Part shown: positions 17,397-27,004 of the stretch, in pieces
Layout of the letters: every line of letters starts with the position of its first letter
Position numbering within the stretch: the stretch's first letter is position 1
NCBI RefSeq assembly: GCF_012726295.1
Contig: NZ_JABAOB010000002.1
Span: 372,001 to 436,000, forward strand
Length of the DNA stretch: 64,000 nucleotides
Direction of reading: 5' to 3'
Origin: Chitinophaga sp. Ak27
GTDB taxonomy: Bacteria; Bacteroidota; Bacteroidia; Chitinophagales; Chitinophagaceae
Made by a program: the position numbers and the translations under genes
The notes under the pieces: generated by a model
What the model saw: only the letters and a program-made list of their open reading frames with translations
What the model was told of the DNA's origin: nothing
Databases searched by the model: none

Positions 17397-18836
17397 TTAG
17401 CTGCTCACTTTATGATAGATGGTAGTATCGGAGGCCAGTTGTGGCAGACGATAACCACCGGTATCAATTTTAAGTTTGGGCAGGGAACGCTGAAGCTGCT
17501 GCACACTGGCGGCTGCTACGCCTGTCTGGTATAGGAATACCTGCTCCAGTTTTTTGTTGTCTTTGAGCGGCGCTAAGGCATCCGAACCAACCGTAGTACC
17601 CGCGAGGTTGAGGTAACGCAGGTCTTTACATGCATTCAATGCCGCAATGCCTTTGCCTTTCAACGCCACATTGCGCAAATCGAGCCGGGTTAAATGTTTG
17701 AGCTGACCGGATACCGCAAAGACCTGGTCGGTGACCGCCGTACCGGCAAGATTCAACCACACTATCTGCGATTTTAGCGGCAACAACAACTGCAGGTCGG
17801 CATCGCTAAAGCCAGCGGCATTCACACCATCTACCGTCACATAATTGCTGCCGCTGCCCACTGGCAGTACTTTTACGCCTTTGGCTTCCAATGCCTGGAC
17901 ATGCTGTGCGCTTGCAGCGGCTACTTTTTCTTCCGGAATAAACTCCTGTTTATCCAATGGCGTAGCCGGTTGCATACCATCCAGCACGGCCAGTATCCGC
18001 GGTGTCTTCGTAAGTTCCTTCACCGTTTTTTTAGTTGGCGCACCCTGTGCAATCCACCAATGCAAAAGTTCCAGCTCTTGCGGCGTTACCGGCGGCTTGC
18101 CTTTAGGCGGCATGCGATGTTCATCTGTTTCAGGTAGCAACAGCCGTTTAAATAATTCACTCTCTTCCGGCATACTGTCTTTCAACACCGGACCATGTTC
18201 ACCACCCTTGCGGATAAGCGCTAAAGACTCCAGTTGTAAGCCGCCTTTGAGCTTTTGCTCATTGTGGCAACCATAACAACGGTTGGCCAGTACCGGTTGT
18301 ACCAGGTCTTCATATAAACGGGCATCGCCTATATTCGTATAAGCCGCCACGTTAGCAGCCTTCTGGTGAACACCCACCAGCTGCTGCAACCCCGCCGGCA
18401 TAGCCTGGGAAAGGTAGTCGTCGCCATGTGTTAAACTGCCTCCATAATGCCCGGCAGCACTCAGCAACAACACCATCACTGCTGCGGTAGCCAGCTGTAG
18501 TTTGGGAAAACGCTCCCGGTACCGGTGTAAAAGATATAACAGCGTGCTTACTATTGCCACGCTGATGCCCAGGTATTTATGCGTTTGCAGCATGCCCTCT
18601 TCATATCCTCCATCCAGCGATAACAGGTAACCGGTAATACAACTGAAGATGGCCGATAAAGCCGCTGCCAGCAAAACCACGGGGAGTGCGCCCTGCAGGT
18701 GCCGCCATTTTTCACGGCGCGATAATAGTATCAGGATAAAAGCAATCAGTAAGATGCCAATAGGTAAGTGTACCAGCAAAGGGTGCGAACGCCCCAGCAA
18801 CATTCCCCAGCTGCCATTGTTCATCAGTAATTTCAT
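17397..18836 (-). CDS. Membrane protein with planctomycete-type cytochrome c and leucine-rich repeats
   Basis: Four or five N-terminal membrane helices (about residues 18-130, DUF2231-like: SHPLLVHLPIGILLIAFIL) are followed by a planctomycete-type cytochrome domain with heme motif C187-Y-G-C190-H191 and a MPPKGKPPVTPQELELLHWWIAQGAP tail. A leucine-rich repeat segment (about 345-460; LTRLDLRNVALKGKGIAALNAC, LRYLNLAGTTVGSDAL) ends it. The heme side should face the periplasm. It is the last gene of a minus-strand run and overlaps the isomerase gene by 4 nt. It probably takes part in electron transfer linked to sugar oxidation; that is inferred from context. Confidence 0.82.
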   Translation of the reverse strand: MKLLMNNGSWGMLLGRSHPLLVHLPIGILLIAFILILLSRREKWRHLQGALPVVLLAAALSAIFSCITGYLLSLDGGYEEGMLQTHKYLGISVAIVSTLLYLLHRYRERFPKLQLATAAVMVLLLSAAGHYGGSLTHGDDYLSQAMPAGLQQLVGVHQKAANVAAYTNIGDARLYEDLVQPVLANRCYGCHNEQKLKGGLQLESLALIRKGGEHGPVLKDSMPEESELFKRLLLPETDEHRMPPKGKPPVTPQELELLHWWIAQGAPTKKTVKELTKTPRILAVLDGMQPATPLDKQEFIPEEKVAAASAQHVQALEAKGVKVLPVGSGSNYVTVDGVNAAGFSDADLQLLLPLKSQIVWLNLAGTAVTDQVFAVSGQLKHLTRLDLRNVALKGKGIAALNACKDLRYLNLAGTTVGSDALAPLKDNKKLEQVFLYQTGVAAASVQQLQRSLPKLKIDTGGYRLPQLASDTTIYHKVSS

Positions 18837-19765
18837 GATTTGCTATAACGTTGTTTAAGCTGGTTCTTCATATATACATTGATATCCCATTGATCTGCCA
18901 GCGGCTGACGGGTATAAGGCAGGGTAGGCAGGTAGTCGGCCGGGCCAAACTCTGTCAGGACAGTCAATGGTTTACCGGCGGCCTGGTGTTTTTGCACCAC
19001 CTGGTCCCACCAGTCGAAATGCGCTTTTACCGTATTGGCCCATTCTGGTGCGCGGGGATCGTTTACCTGCGGACCTTCGGGGTGTCCGATACGGGCGTGT
19101 ATATGCGAAGCCCGGTCCAGGGCCTTAGCTATGGTAGCGCCCTGGTCCTGTAAAAGACTTTCATGCACATTACACCAATGCGAAATATCCAGCGTTAACC
19201 GGAGGTCTGGTTTGGCTTCAATGAACTTCCGCGCCACATGCGCCGCAAACAGCATCCGGGAACGGTGGGTTTCATGATATACCGGTACACCCGATTGTTT
19301 GGAGATACGGATGGTCATATCAATCAACGCGCAGTTTTGCTCAAACGTAAAGTAGTCGCGCCCGGAGTGACAGTTGATATACAGCGGTTGTATCTTATGG
19401 TGGCTGGTAGCAGCTTTCAGCGCAGTTTCAAATTGCTGGGCATGTTTCGTATAGTCGCTGTCGTAGCCGGCGCAAAGGTAGCCTACCTGCAGACCATGTT
19501 TTTCCAATGCGGCGTATAATTCTTCCCGGGGTGCGTCTTCGTTGGGCCACCATACTTCGATGCCATCGTAACCCGCATTTTTGGCTTTTTCACAAAATGC
19601 ATCGATAGTACCGTTGTAGCCCCAGCTGGTGGCCAGTATAATTAATTTGAATCCATCTTTTACCGGTGTGCGACTGGCGGCTGCGAAGGATGGCAGCGAA
19701 GGAACACAGAGGGCAGAAGCCAGTATGGCAGATTGTTTCAGGAAATTACGTTTGTTTTTATCCAT
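18833..19765 (-). CDS. Exported sugar phosphate isomerase/epimerase-like TIM barrel protein
   Basis: This is a xylose isomerase-like TIM barrel protein (AP endonuclease 2 superfamily). Characteristic metal-binding blocks are IEVWWPNED near residue 72, PLYINCHSGRDYF near 130, VYHETHR near 167, LTLDISHWCNVHE near 198, SHIHARIGHPEGPQ near 230 and VLTEFGP near 280. A signal sequence (ILASALCVPSLPSFAAA) predicts export. Exported members in Bacteroidota often act on keto-sugars or inositols rather than sugar phosphates. It sits between the DUF1501 gene (7 nt) and the cytochrome gene (4-nt overlap), so all are one operon. Confidence 0.85.
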   Translation of the reverse strand: MDKNKRNFLKQSAILASALCVPSLPSFAAASRTPVKDGFKLIILATSWGYNGTIDAFCEKAKNAGYDGIEVWWPNEDAPREELYAALEKHGLQVGYLCAGYDSDYTKHAQQFETALKAATSHHKIQPLYINCHSGRDYFTFEQNCALIDMTIRISKQSGVPVYHETHRSRMLFAAHVARKFIEAKPDLRLTLDISHWCNVHESLLQDQGATIAKALDRASHIHARIGHPEGPQVNDPRAPEWANTVKAHFDWWDQVVQKHQAAGKPLTVLTEFGPADYLPTLPYTRQPLADQWDINVYMKNQLKQRYSKS

Positions 19766-19772
19766 TGACTGT

Positions 19773-21266
19773 TTAGCTTAAAATAGGAGTAATGACTTTT
19801 CCACCGGTGTCTGTTAAACGGAAGGGGCGGCCCTGGAACTGGTAGGTGAGCTTTTCATGGTCGAAGCCCAGCTGTTGCAGGATGGTAGCGTGGATATCGT
19901 TGATGGCTACTTTACCTTTTACGGCGGCATAGCCTATTTCGTCGGTTTCGCCATAAGAGGCTCCTTTTTTGATGCCGGCGCCGGCCATCCACATAGTAAA
20001 GGCTTCTACGTGGTGGTCGCGGCCCATGAACGGCATATCTTTACCATCCCGGTTTTCCTGCATGGGCGTGCGGCCAAATTCGCCACCCCATACTACCAGC
20101 GTTTCATCCAGCAGTCCGCGTTGCTTGAGATCCTGCAGCAGTGCGGTAATAGGGCGATCTATTTCGCGGCATTTGTTGCGCAGGCCGTAGTCTATAGAAC
20201 CTCCTTCATCGGTGCCGTGGGTATCCCAGCCCCAGTCGTAGAGCTGTACGAACCTTACACCCTTCTCCACCAGCTTACGTGCCAGCAAACAGTTGTTGGC
20301 AAAGGATTCCTTACCTGGCTGGGTGCCATACATTTCATGGATATATGCAGGCTCATTGTTAATATTCATTACATCGGGTACAGAGATCTGCATTTTGTAA
20401 GCCAGTTCATACTGGGAAATGCGGGCCAGCGTTTCGGGATCGCCGTAGGCGGTATATTCCTGTTTATTGATTTCGTTGATCGCTTCGATCGATTCCTTGC
20501 GCAGATCGCGGCTCATACCGTCGGGGTCTGTCAGGTACAGCACCGGTTCTCCTTTGGTTCTGCATTGTACGCCCTGGTACACAGATGGTAAAAATCCGCT
20601 ACCCCATACGCTTTTACCCGCATCGGGTGTTTTACCGCCGGAGGTGAGTACCACAAAACCTGGCAGGTTGCTGTTTTCGGACCCGAGCCCGTAAGTTACC
20701 CAGGAACCAATGCTGGGGCGGCCCAGCCTGGCGCTACCTGTTTGCATCAGCAATTGTGCGGGGCCGTGGTTGAACTGGTCGGTTTGCACTGCTTTCAGGA
20801 AGCTCACATCGTCCGCCATGGTGGCGAAGTGGGGGAGGTGATCAGAGATCCAGGCCCTGGATTGGCCATGTTGCTGAAACACTGCCTGTGGTCCCAGCAT
20901 TTTAGGTACGCCGCGGATGAAGGCGAACTTTTTCCCTGCCAGCAGGGAGGGCGGGCATAATTGGTTATGCAGCTTTTGCAGTTCGGGTTTATAGTCGAAC
21001 AGTTCCAGCTGGGAAGGAGCGCCGGCCATGTGCAGGTAAATTACGCTTTTGGCTTTAGCAGGAAACATAGGCGCTTTAGGGGCCATAGGATTGCCGCTGG
21101 CATCTACCAGGGTTTTATTGCTACTGCTGCTGCCGCAGCTGGCCAGGAAGGAGCCCAGCGCTGCTGCGCCCAATCCTGTTACACAATCCAGCAGAAAGTG
21201 CCGCCGGGTAATATACCGTAGCGTGGTATCATTTGCTTCCTTTATAAGTCTTTTATGCTTGGTCAT
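19773..21266 (-). CDS. DUF1501 family protein with Tat signal
   Basis: DUF1501 proteins are alkaline-phosphatase/sulfatase-fold proteins of unknown activity, common in Planctomycetota and Bacteroidota and usually next to DUF1549/DUF1553 genes, as here. The N-terminus has a twin-arginine signal (ITRRHFLLDCVTGLGAAALGSF) with a Cys at ASCGSSSS that could be lipidated. Family blocks visible are SVIYLHMAGAPSQLELFDYKP, RAWISDHLPHFA, WDTHG, VVWGGEFGRTP and HAWGGAGIKKG-like DHHVEAFTMWMAGAGIKKG. Length 497 aa is usual. It lies 5 nt after the DUF1553 gene. Confidence 0.88.
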   Translation of the reverse strand: MTKHKRLIKEANDTTLRYITRRHFLLDCVTGLGAAALGSFLASCGSSSSNKTLVDASGNPMAPKAPMFPAKAKSVIYLHMAGAPSQLELFDYKPELQKLHNQLCPPSLLAGKKFAFIRGVPKMLGPQAVFQQHGQSRAWISDHLPHFATMADDVSFLKAVQTDQFNHGPAQLLMQTGSARLGRPSIGSWVTYGLGSENSNLPGFVVLTSGGKTPDAGKSVWGSGFLPSVYQGVQCRTKGEPVLYLTDPDGMSRDLRKESIEAINEINKQEYTAYGDPETLARISQYELAYKMQISVPDVMNINNEPAYIHEMYGTQPGKESFANNCLLARKLVEKGVRFVQLYDWGWDTHGTDEGGSIDYGLRNKCREIDRPITALLQDLKQRGLLDETLVVWGGEFGRTPMQENRDGKDMPFMGRDHHVEAFTMWMAGAGIKKGASYGETDEIGYAAVKGKVAINDIHATILQQLGFDHEKLTYQFQGRPFRLTDTGGKVITPILS

Positions 21267-21271
21267 ACTGC

Positions 21272-23998
21272 TTAGGATTTAGTAAGGAATTCATCCAGGT
21301 TCATAATCGCGTTGGCTACTACCGTTAATGCGGCCAGCTCTGCTTGTTGTGGTATATTGTCGGTCGTTTTTATCAATTTTTTAGCGGCATCAGGATTTTT
21401 CCTATACTCCTGTAATGCCTGGTTGTATAGCTTTTGTAACACGGCCAGTTTATTGTCGGCCAATGGTTGATACAATGCTTTCTGGTAACCCCAACGGATA
21501 CCCGCTGCGGCATTGTTACCTCCGTTTTCCAGCATATGCTTTGCCAGCGCCAGGGCTGTTTCCATGTACACCGGGTCGTTGAGCGTAACCAGTGCCTGTA
21601 GTGGCGTATTAGTACGTATGCGCCGTTGCAGGCATACTTCCCGGCTGCTGCCATCAAAAGAAATCATGGAAGGATAAGGGCTGGTGCGTTTCTGGTAAAC
21701 ATACACCGCACGGCGGTACTGGTTGCCATCGGTGGCGGTAACCCAGGAGGCGCCATTGTATACGGTCTGCCAGATATTATCAGGTTGATAAGGCATAATA
21801 GGAGGGCCATATAGCTTCCTGTTCAGCAATCCGCTCACTGTGAGTGCCTGATCTCTTACTTCTTCTGCAGTAAGGCGGAAACGTGGTCCCCTGGCCAACA
21901 GGCGGTTAGCAGGATCTTTTTCTGTCAACTCCGGGCTGGCATTGGAAGTTTGTTTATAGGCGGCCGACAACACTATTTCCCGCAGCAGTGGCTTGATATG
22001 CCATTTGTAGTCGTGCATGAATTTATAGGCCAGGTAATCGAGCAGCTCAGGATGAGAAGGTGTGAAGCCCTGGGTACCAAAGTCTTCCAGCGTTTCTACG
22101 ATGCCGGTGCCGAACAGTTGTTCCCAGCAACGGTTTACCATTACGCGGGCGGTAAGTGGATTTTGTGTAGCCGTCATCCATTCGGCCAGCCCGAGCCGGT
22201 TGCGGGGGGCATTGGCAGGGAATGGATTCAGCGATGCCGGTACATCCGGTGTTACCACTTTCCCTTTCACCAACCAGTTACCTCTTTCAAATACGTGGGT
22301 GGCACGCTGCATGAAGGGCGGGTTTTCAATCATTACCGGGATATCATCCGGGTTCTGATTAATCACCGTCATCATTTCTGTATTTACTTTATCGTATCCT
22401 GGTTTTCCTTTACCGGGGAGATCGTTACGGAAGGCAAACCATTCTACGCCGCAAACCGCATCTGCGGGGTTGAGGGCGGGATTACGAAATACCAGGTACA
22501 GGTCGTGTGTACCGCTCACCGGTTTGAAAGGCATGCTGATGGCCAGCCTGCCATTGGTGGTGGCCAGCTGGTGTGTGAGCAGGGTGCGGCCTTTCAGGCT
22601 GTCGAGCCTCACTTCCAGGGTACCGCCGGGGGAGCCGGTCCAGTAGTTCATGAACATTTGCGTTTTACCATCCAGTTTTTGTTGTGGTAAACGACAGCTA
22701 CCACCGGAACGGATGCCCAGGTATTTGGTGTCGAGCAGGGCGCCGTTAATATATTCATCGCAGTTATGGGCATGTACTTTAGGCTCCAGTACCTGCAGGA
22801 ATTCTTTCATGTCCTGCTGTTGACCGGTATCGCCATATTGGGCTACCCAGCTGCTGATTTCCTTTACCTGGGAAGTGCTAACGCTATCGTATAAACGTAG
22901 TTTAGGATGCTCCATGTGGGTATCTTCATCACGGGTGTTATTAACGAAGGCCAGCAGCTTATAGTAGTCTTCAAAGCGGAAGGGATCGTAGGGGTGACTA
23001 TGACATTGCACACAGGCAATGGTAACGCCCTGGAACACATCCATGGTAGTGGCTACGCGGTCCATCACGGCGGCGGTACGGAATTCTTCATCCTGTGTAC
23101 CTCCTTCATCGTTGGTCATGGTATTACGGTTGAACGCGGTAGCAATGAACTGTGCGTTGGTAGGATGAGGAAGCAGGTCGCCCGCCAGCTGGTTGATGGT
23201 AAAGCTGTCGTAAGGCATATCGCTGTTAAAGGCATCGATGAGCCAGTCGCGGTAGCGCCATATTCTCCGGCCTTCATCTCTTTCATAGCCTTTGGTATCG
23301 GAATACCGGGCGAGATCGAGCCACATGGAAGTCCATCGTTCGCCGTAGTGTGGTGACTGCAGCAGGCTGTCCACGATTTTTTCGTAGGCCTGGGGGTCTT
23401 TGCTTTCGGTAAATTGCCTGGCCATTTCAGGGCTGGGAGGAAGGCCGGTAAGATCGAAGCTAACCCGGCGGAGCAGGGTCATTTTATCGGCTTCCGGTGC
23501 GTGGCTAAGTCCTTCTTTCTTTAACTTCTCTTGTATAAATTTATCAATATTGTTACCGGCATCTATTTTAATGTCCGGTATGGGCACCTGTTTGGGAGGG
23601 ATATAGGCCCAGTGTTCGCCCCATTCGGCGCCCTGTTTTACCCAGCGGGTCAGCACGTCTACTTCAGCCGAAGTGAGCGGCTCGCCTTTTTGTGGCATTC
23701 TTTCTTTAGGATCCTTACAGGTAAGGCGGCGTATGAATTCACTCTTTTCCGGGTGTCCGGGAATGATGGCCGGTTTGCCGGAATGGGTGTTGCCCATGGC
23801 TTCTTCGCGGAACAGCACACTAAAGCCCCCGCTTTGCTTCACCCCACCATGGCAGCTGATACAATGCTTGTTTAGTATTGGCTTTACCTCAGTGCTGAAG
23901 TCTACTTTTTTTTGTGAATGGCAGGCAGCCAGTATGATACCCGCACTGCCGGCAATAGAGAGGAACACCGTGATCCTCTTCGTGGAATAATGGCTCAT
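21272..23998 (-). CDS. DUF1549/DUF1553 protein with planctomycete cytochrome C domain (PSD1 type)
   Basis: A large exported lipoprotein (lipobox IILAAC, Cys26) with a planctomycete cytochrome domain near the N-terminus (heme motif C46-I-S-C49-H50). A DUF1549 domain follows (about 145-345, including ACVQCHSHPYDPF, a second CxxCH), and a C-terminal DUF1553 domain (about 600-890; NRLGLAEWMTATQNPLTARVMVNRCWEQLFG..LGTQ-like DFGTQG, NTPLQALVTLNDPVYMETALALAK). The ATG at 23998 (MSHYSTKR) starts the signal peptide; an earlier in-frame ATG at 24046 is unlikely. It opens the operon DUF1553-DUF1501-isomerase-cytochrome, downstream of an AraC regulator. Confidence 0.88.
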   Translation of the reverse strand: MSHYSTKRITVFLSIAGSAGIILAACHSQKKVDFSTEVKPILNKHCISCHGGVKQSGGFSVLFREEAMGNTHSGKPAIIPGHPEKSEFIRRLTCKDPKERMPQKGEPLTSAEVDVLTRWVKQGAEWGEHWAYIPPKQVPIPDIKIDAGNNIDKFIQEKLKKEGLSHAPEADKMTLLRRVSFDLTGLPPSPEMARQFTESKDPQAYEKIVDSLLQSPHYGERWTSMWLDLARYSDTKGYERDEGRRIWRYRDWLIDAFNSDMPYDSFTINQLAGDLLPHPTNAQFIATAFNRNTMTNDEGGTQDEEFRTAAVMDRVATTMDVFQGVTIACVQCHSHPYDPFRFEDYYKLLAFVNNTRDEDTHMEHPKLRLYDSVSTSQVKEISSWVAQYGDTGQQQDMKEFLQVLEPKVHAHNCDEYINGALLDTKYLGIRSGGSCRLPQQKLDGKTQMFMNYWTGSPGGTLEVRLDSLKGRTLLTHQLATTNGRLAISMPFKPVSGTHDLYLVFRNPALNPADAVCGVEWFAFRNDLPGKGKPGYDKVNTEMMTVINQNPDDIPVMIENPPFMQRATHVFERGNWLVKGKVVTPDVPASLNPFPANAPRNRLGLAEWMTATQNPLTARVMVNRCWEQLFGTGIVETLEDFGTQGFTPSHPELLDYLAYKFMHDYKWHIKPLLREIVLSAAYKQTSNASPELTEKDPANRLLARGPRFRLTAEEVRDQALTVSGLLNRKLYGPPIMPYQPDNIWQTVYNGASWVTATDGNQYRRAVYVYQKRTSPYPSMISFDGSSREVCLQRRIRTNTPLQALVTLNDPVYMETALALAKHMLENGGNNAAAGIRWGYQKALYQPLADNKLAVLQKLYNQALQEYRKNPDAAKKLIKTTDNIPQQAELAALTVVANAIMNLDEFLTKS

Positions 23999-24086
23999 TA
24001 ACTTTGGATTGACGCAAGGTAAAAATAGATCAAAGCCCTGGTACAAAGGCTAGATAATCCGCTGGAAATGATGGATTATCTTACGG

Positions 24087-24968
24087 TTAGTTCTTCCGTT
24101 CCCGGTATTGGGCGGGCGATATACCCATTACCTTGGTAAACATGCGGGAAAAATAATAAGGGTCTTCCATGCCCAGTTGCATGGCAACTTCTTTGATGCG
24201 CAGCGTGGTGAAAAGCAGGTACTGGCAAGCTTTCTGGACTTTCAGGTGATTGAAATATTCGATAGGGGGAAAGGCTGTACTGCTTTTAAAAAGGAAGGAA
24301 AAATGTGACTGGGAGAGGTTTACTGCGGCCGCCATTTGCTGCAGTGTCAGCATCTTATCGAGGTTTTTGTTCATATAGTCAATAGCCTGATCTACTGCAT
24401 CGTGTTGCTGGTTGGCCTGCCCGGGCTTGTGGATACCAGGGTAAATACAGGAAGATAAAAAGGACCAGAAATTCATGTTGGAATAAGCCAGGTACTCACT
24501 GCGGTACCCGCGTTGCAGCTGCTGATAGATCCGTTCAAACTGCTCCAGTCTTTCAGGGGAATGCGGCAGGAAAGTCTTATACCCGCCCCATTCCTTCAGG
24601 GCTGTCTCTGCAATTTCATCGCTGCTGCTGCCCAGGAAATGCGCCCAGTAAATAGTCCATGGGTCTTTTTCATCTGCACTGTATTCATGGGCCCATTTAC
24701 GCGGCAGCAGGATGCAGTCGCCTGCCTGTATGTTATAGCTGACTTTTTTCAGCGTAACGGTTCCTTTGCCCTCCAGGCAATAGATCAGGATATGTTGGTC
24801 GGCGCCCTGGGGCCTTTTCCGGTGATGAAAATGCGCCCGCGGATAATAGCCGATATCTGTAATGTATAAAGGGCTCAGCAACGCTTCCTTCGTGCATTTT
24901 CTGCTGAGTATATTGCGTGGAATGACGATCATTCGCTGGCCCTGGAATCCTTCTTTCTTCCTGATCAT
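24087..24968 (-). CDS. AraC-family transcriptional regulator
   Basis: Residues about 25-150 form an AraC-type cupin ligand domain (HHRKRPQGADQHILIYCLEGKGTVTLKKVSYNIQAGDCILLPRKWAHEY). Residues 190-290 form the double HTH (TLQQMAAAVNLSQSHFSFLFKSSTAFPPIEYFNHLKVQKACQYL ... EVAMQLGMEDPYYFSRMFTKVMGISPAQYRERK). The cupin suggests a sugar ligand. The gene lies 88 nt upstream of, and on the same strand as, the DUF1553 operon, so it probably controls it. Length 293 aa is standard. Confidence 0.93.
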   Translation of the reverse strand: MIRKKEGFQGQRMIVIPRNILSRKCTKEALLSPLYITDIGYYPRAHFHHRKRPQGADQHILIYCLEGKGTVTLKKVSYNIQAGDCILLPRKWAHEYSADEKDPWTIYWAHFLGSSSDEIAETALKEWGGYKTFLPHSPERLEQFERIYQQLQRGYRSEYLAYSNMNFWSFLSSCIYPGIHKPGQANQQHDAVDQAIDYMNKNLDKMLTLQQMAAAVNLSQSHFSFLFKSSTAFPPIEYFNHLKVQKACQYLLFTTLRIKEVAMQLGMEDPYYFSRMFTKVMGISPAQYRERKN

Positions 24969-25071
24969 ATCATGGCGGTTTGGTCCCTAAAGTAAGAAAA
25001 TCCATTTATTCCGCGGTAGTGATTCATCGCTTCTTCATGGCCGTTTTGATAAAGGGGGAGCTGTTGAAATA

Positions 25072-25170
25072 GCGCATAAAGCATACAGCTATTGTGAAGA
25101 AGCATTTAGCGGGTATTAAAAATTCGCTTCCATCATTCTTCACAATAGCTTTTTGCTTTGAGCTTTCCGC
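25072..25170. repeat. Dispersed inverted-repeat element, copy 2 of 6
   Basis: The left arm near 25072-25102 ends AGCTATTGTGAAGAA and the right arm starts TTCTTCACAATAGCT at 25138; outer parts carry imperfect GCTTTTTGCTTT-type sequence. The centre TTTAGCGGGTATTAAAAATTCGC matches the centres of the copies at 61346 and 38196. It lies 2 nt past the stop of the pentapeptide gene. Confidence 0.85.
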
Positions 25171-25172
25171 AC

Positions 25173-25757
25173 TTACTCAATAATTTCTATGCCGAGTCCA
25201 TCCAGTAATGCCAACGCATCAGGCAAACTGAATTTGGCTTTTCGTACTTTATTTTCCTGTATGTTAATGGCGTACCGATGTGCGCCGACGAAGTTGGCCT
25301 GGGTGAGATCTGTTTCGGCAAAGCGCGCGCCGGCCAGGTCGCTGCCGCTGAAGTCGGCCTGCATTAAATTGCAGCCGGAAAAATCTACTTCATCGGCCTG
25401 GCAATGTTGAAAGATGCCCTTCTTCAGATTTTTACCGGAAAAGCTGCTATAGCTGATGCGGCAATGCCGGAATGATACCACCAACGCCTGGCGGGCATTA
25501 TGCCAGGCAATACCAATGGCTTTGGTATGCAGGAGCTCTACCCGGCTGAACGCTGTTTGCTTCAGCTGGATTAATGAAAGATCACAATCTTCAAACGTGC
25601 ATTTCTCGAAGGTGCAATCTTCCAGGATACATTCCTTCAGGCTGCATTTATAAAAGTGGCAGTCGTAAAACTCCCGGCCACTGATGGTCTTTCCTTCCCA
25701 AACGATGTTTTCAAATTTTTTATGTTCATGTGAAAGTTCCTGCTCATAGGCGTCCAT
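25173..25757 (-). CDS. Pentapeptide repeat protein (Qnr-like)
   Basis: Tandem A(D/N)LxF-type pentapeptides run through most of the 194 aa: CILEDCTFEKCTFEDCDL, then VDFSGCNLMQADFSGSDLAGARFAETDLTQANFVGA. They would fold into a right-handed square beta-helix. The ending ENKVRKAKFSLPDALALLDGLGIEI is like that of chromosomal Qnr-type proteins that mimic DNA and protect gyrase, but this subfamily call is tentative. It has no signal peptide. Inverted-repeat element copy 2 abuts its 3' end. Confidence 0.82.
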   Translation of the reverse strand: MDAYEQELSHEHKKFENIVWEGKTISGREFYDCHFYKCSLKECILEDCTFEKCTFEDCDLSLIQLKQTAFSRVELLHTKAIGIAWHNARQALVVSFRHCRISYSSFSGKNLKKGIFQHCQADEVDFSGCNLMQADFSGSDLAGARFAETDLTQANFVGAHRYAINIQENKVRKAKFSLPDALALLDGLGIEIIE

Positions 25758-25845
25758 AACGGCTAAGTTTAAAGTCTAAAGTTAGCGGAATAATTTTAGC
25801 GAAGACTTACTTTCGTATCTTTACGAGGCTTCCTGAGAGATAGTA

Positions 25846-26964
25846 ATGGAGAACAGTTCAAACAGCATACAACGAAAAATTATTCATATTGATATGGATG
25901 CGTTTTACGCATCTGTAGAGCAGCGTGATAACCCGCTTTACAGAGGTAAGGCTATTGCTGTAGGTGGTTCGCCGGAGGGCAGGGGAGGTGTAGTAGCTAC
26001 CGCCAGTTATGAAGCCCGGAAGTTTGGAGTTCGTTCTGCGATGCCGTCAAAAAGAGCGGCGCAGTTGTGCCCCGGCCTGATATTTATTCGTCCCCGTTTT
26101 GATGCATACAAAGAAGCCTCCCGCCATATCCGCGAAATATTTGCGCGGTATACTGATCTGATAGAACCGTTGTCGCTTGATGAGGCCTATCTGGATGTGA
26201 CCAATGATAAACAACAGATCGGGTCTGCTATTGAAATTGCCAAACTGATAAAACAGGCTATCCGGGATGAATTGCAGCTGACCGCTTCCGCAGGGATATC
26301 CGTCAATAAATTTGTCGCCAAAATCGCATCGGATTTGAATAAACCTGATGGACTAACTTTTATTGGCCCTTCTTCCATAGCTGCTTTTATGGAGCAGCTA
26401 CCCGTAGAGAAATTCCATGGGGTAGGGAAAGTAACGGCCGATAAAATGAAGAAAATGGGACTTTTTACCGGGGCTGATCTCAAGAAATTATCAGAGCAGG
26501 AGCTGAAAACACATTTCGGGAAGGTAGGCAGCTTTTACTATCGTATTGTACGTGGTATCGATGAACGGGAGGTACAGCCACACCGGGAAACCAAGTCGCT
26601 CGGTGCAGAAGACACTTTTCCGTACGATCTTACTACCGTGACTGATATGGAAGCCGAGCTTACCAAAATCGGCAAAATTGTATGCGACCGTTTACAGCGA
26701 TACGGTCTGAAAGGGCGTACGATTACCCTGAAGATTAAGTATGCTGATTTTAAGCAGATTACCCGTAACCAATCCTTTCCTTTCCCAGTGGGCGATTTCG
26801 AAACGATTGTAGATACCGCAAAGCAATTGCTGGCGGCTACTTATCCTGAGGATAAGCCTATTAGGCTGTTGGGTATCACATTATCCAACTTCCATGAGGT
26901 ATTATCCGGCCAGGAAAAGCCCAATCAATCGGCGCAATTGTCGCTTTTTGATTTTGAGGAATAA
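25846..26964 (+). CDS. dinB: DNA polymerase IV (Y-family translesion polymerase)
   Basis: DinB is an error-prone Y-family polymerase that bypasses DNA lesions. The palm motif IHIDMDAFYASVE (D16, D18) and the catalytic SLDEAYLD (D112, E113) are intact. The HhH thumb region (FHGVGKVTADKMKKMGLFTGADL) and the little-finger domain (TKSLGAEDTFPYDL ... GRTITLKIKYADFKQITRN) follow. The C-terminal QLSLFDF resembles a beta-clamp binding motif. Length 372 aa is normal. A TATCTTTA element at 25816-25823 is a plausible -7 box. I see no clear SOS box. Confidence 0.95.
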   Translation: MENSSNSIQRKIIHIDMDAFYASVEQRDNPLYRGKAIAVGGSPEGRGGVVATASYEARKFGVRSAMPSKRAAQLCPGLIFIRPRFDAYKEASRHIREIFARYTDLIEPLSLDEAYLDVTNDKQQIGSAIEIAKLIKQAIRDELQLTASAGISVNKFVAKIASDLNKPDGLTFIGPSSIAAFMEQLPVEKFHGVGKVTADKMKKMGLFTGADLKKLSEQELKTHFGKVGSFYYRIVRGIDEREVQPHRETKSLGAEDTFPYDLTTVTDMEAELTKIGKIVCDRLQRYGLKGRTITLKIKYADFKQITRNQSFPFPVGDFETIVDTAKQLLAATYPEDKPIRLLGITLSNFHEVLSGQEKPNQSAQLSLFDFEE

Positions 26965-27004
26965 TAGCATGCAGCCATTGTTACCACCATGACCTGATGG
27001 CGGT

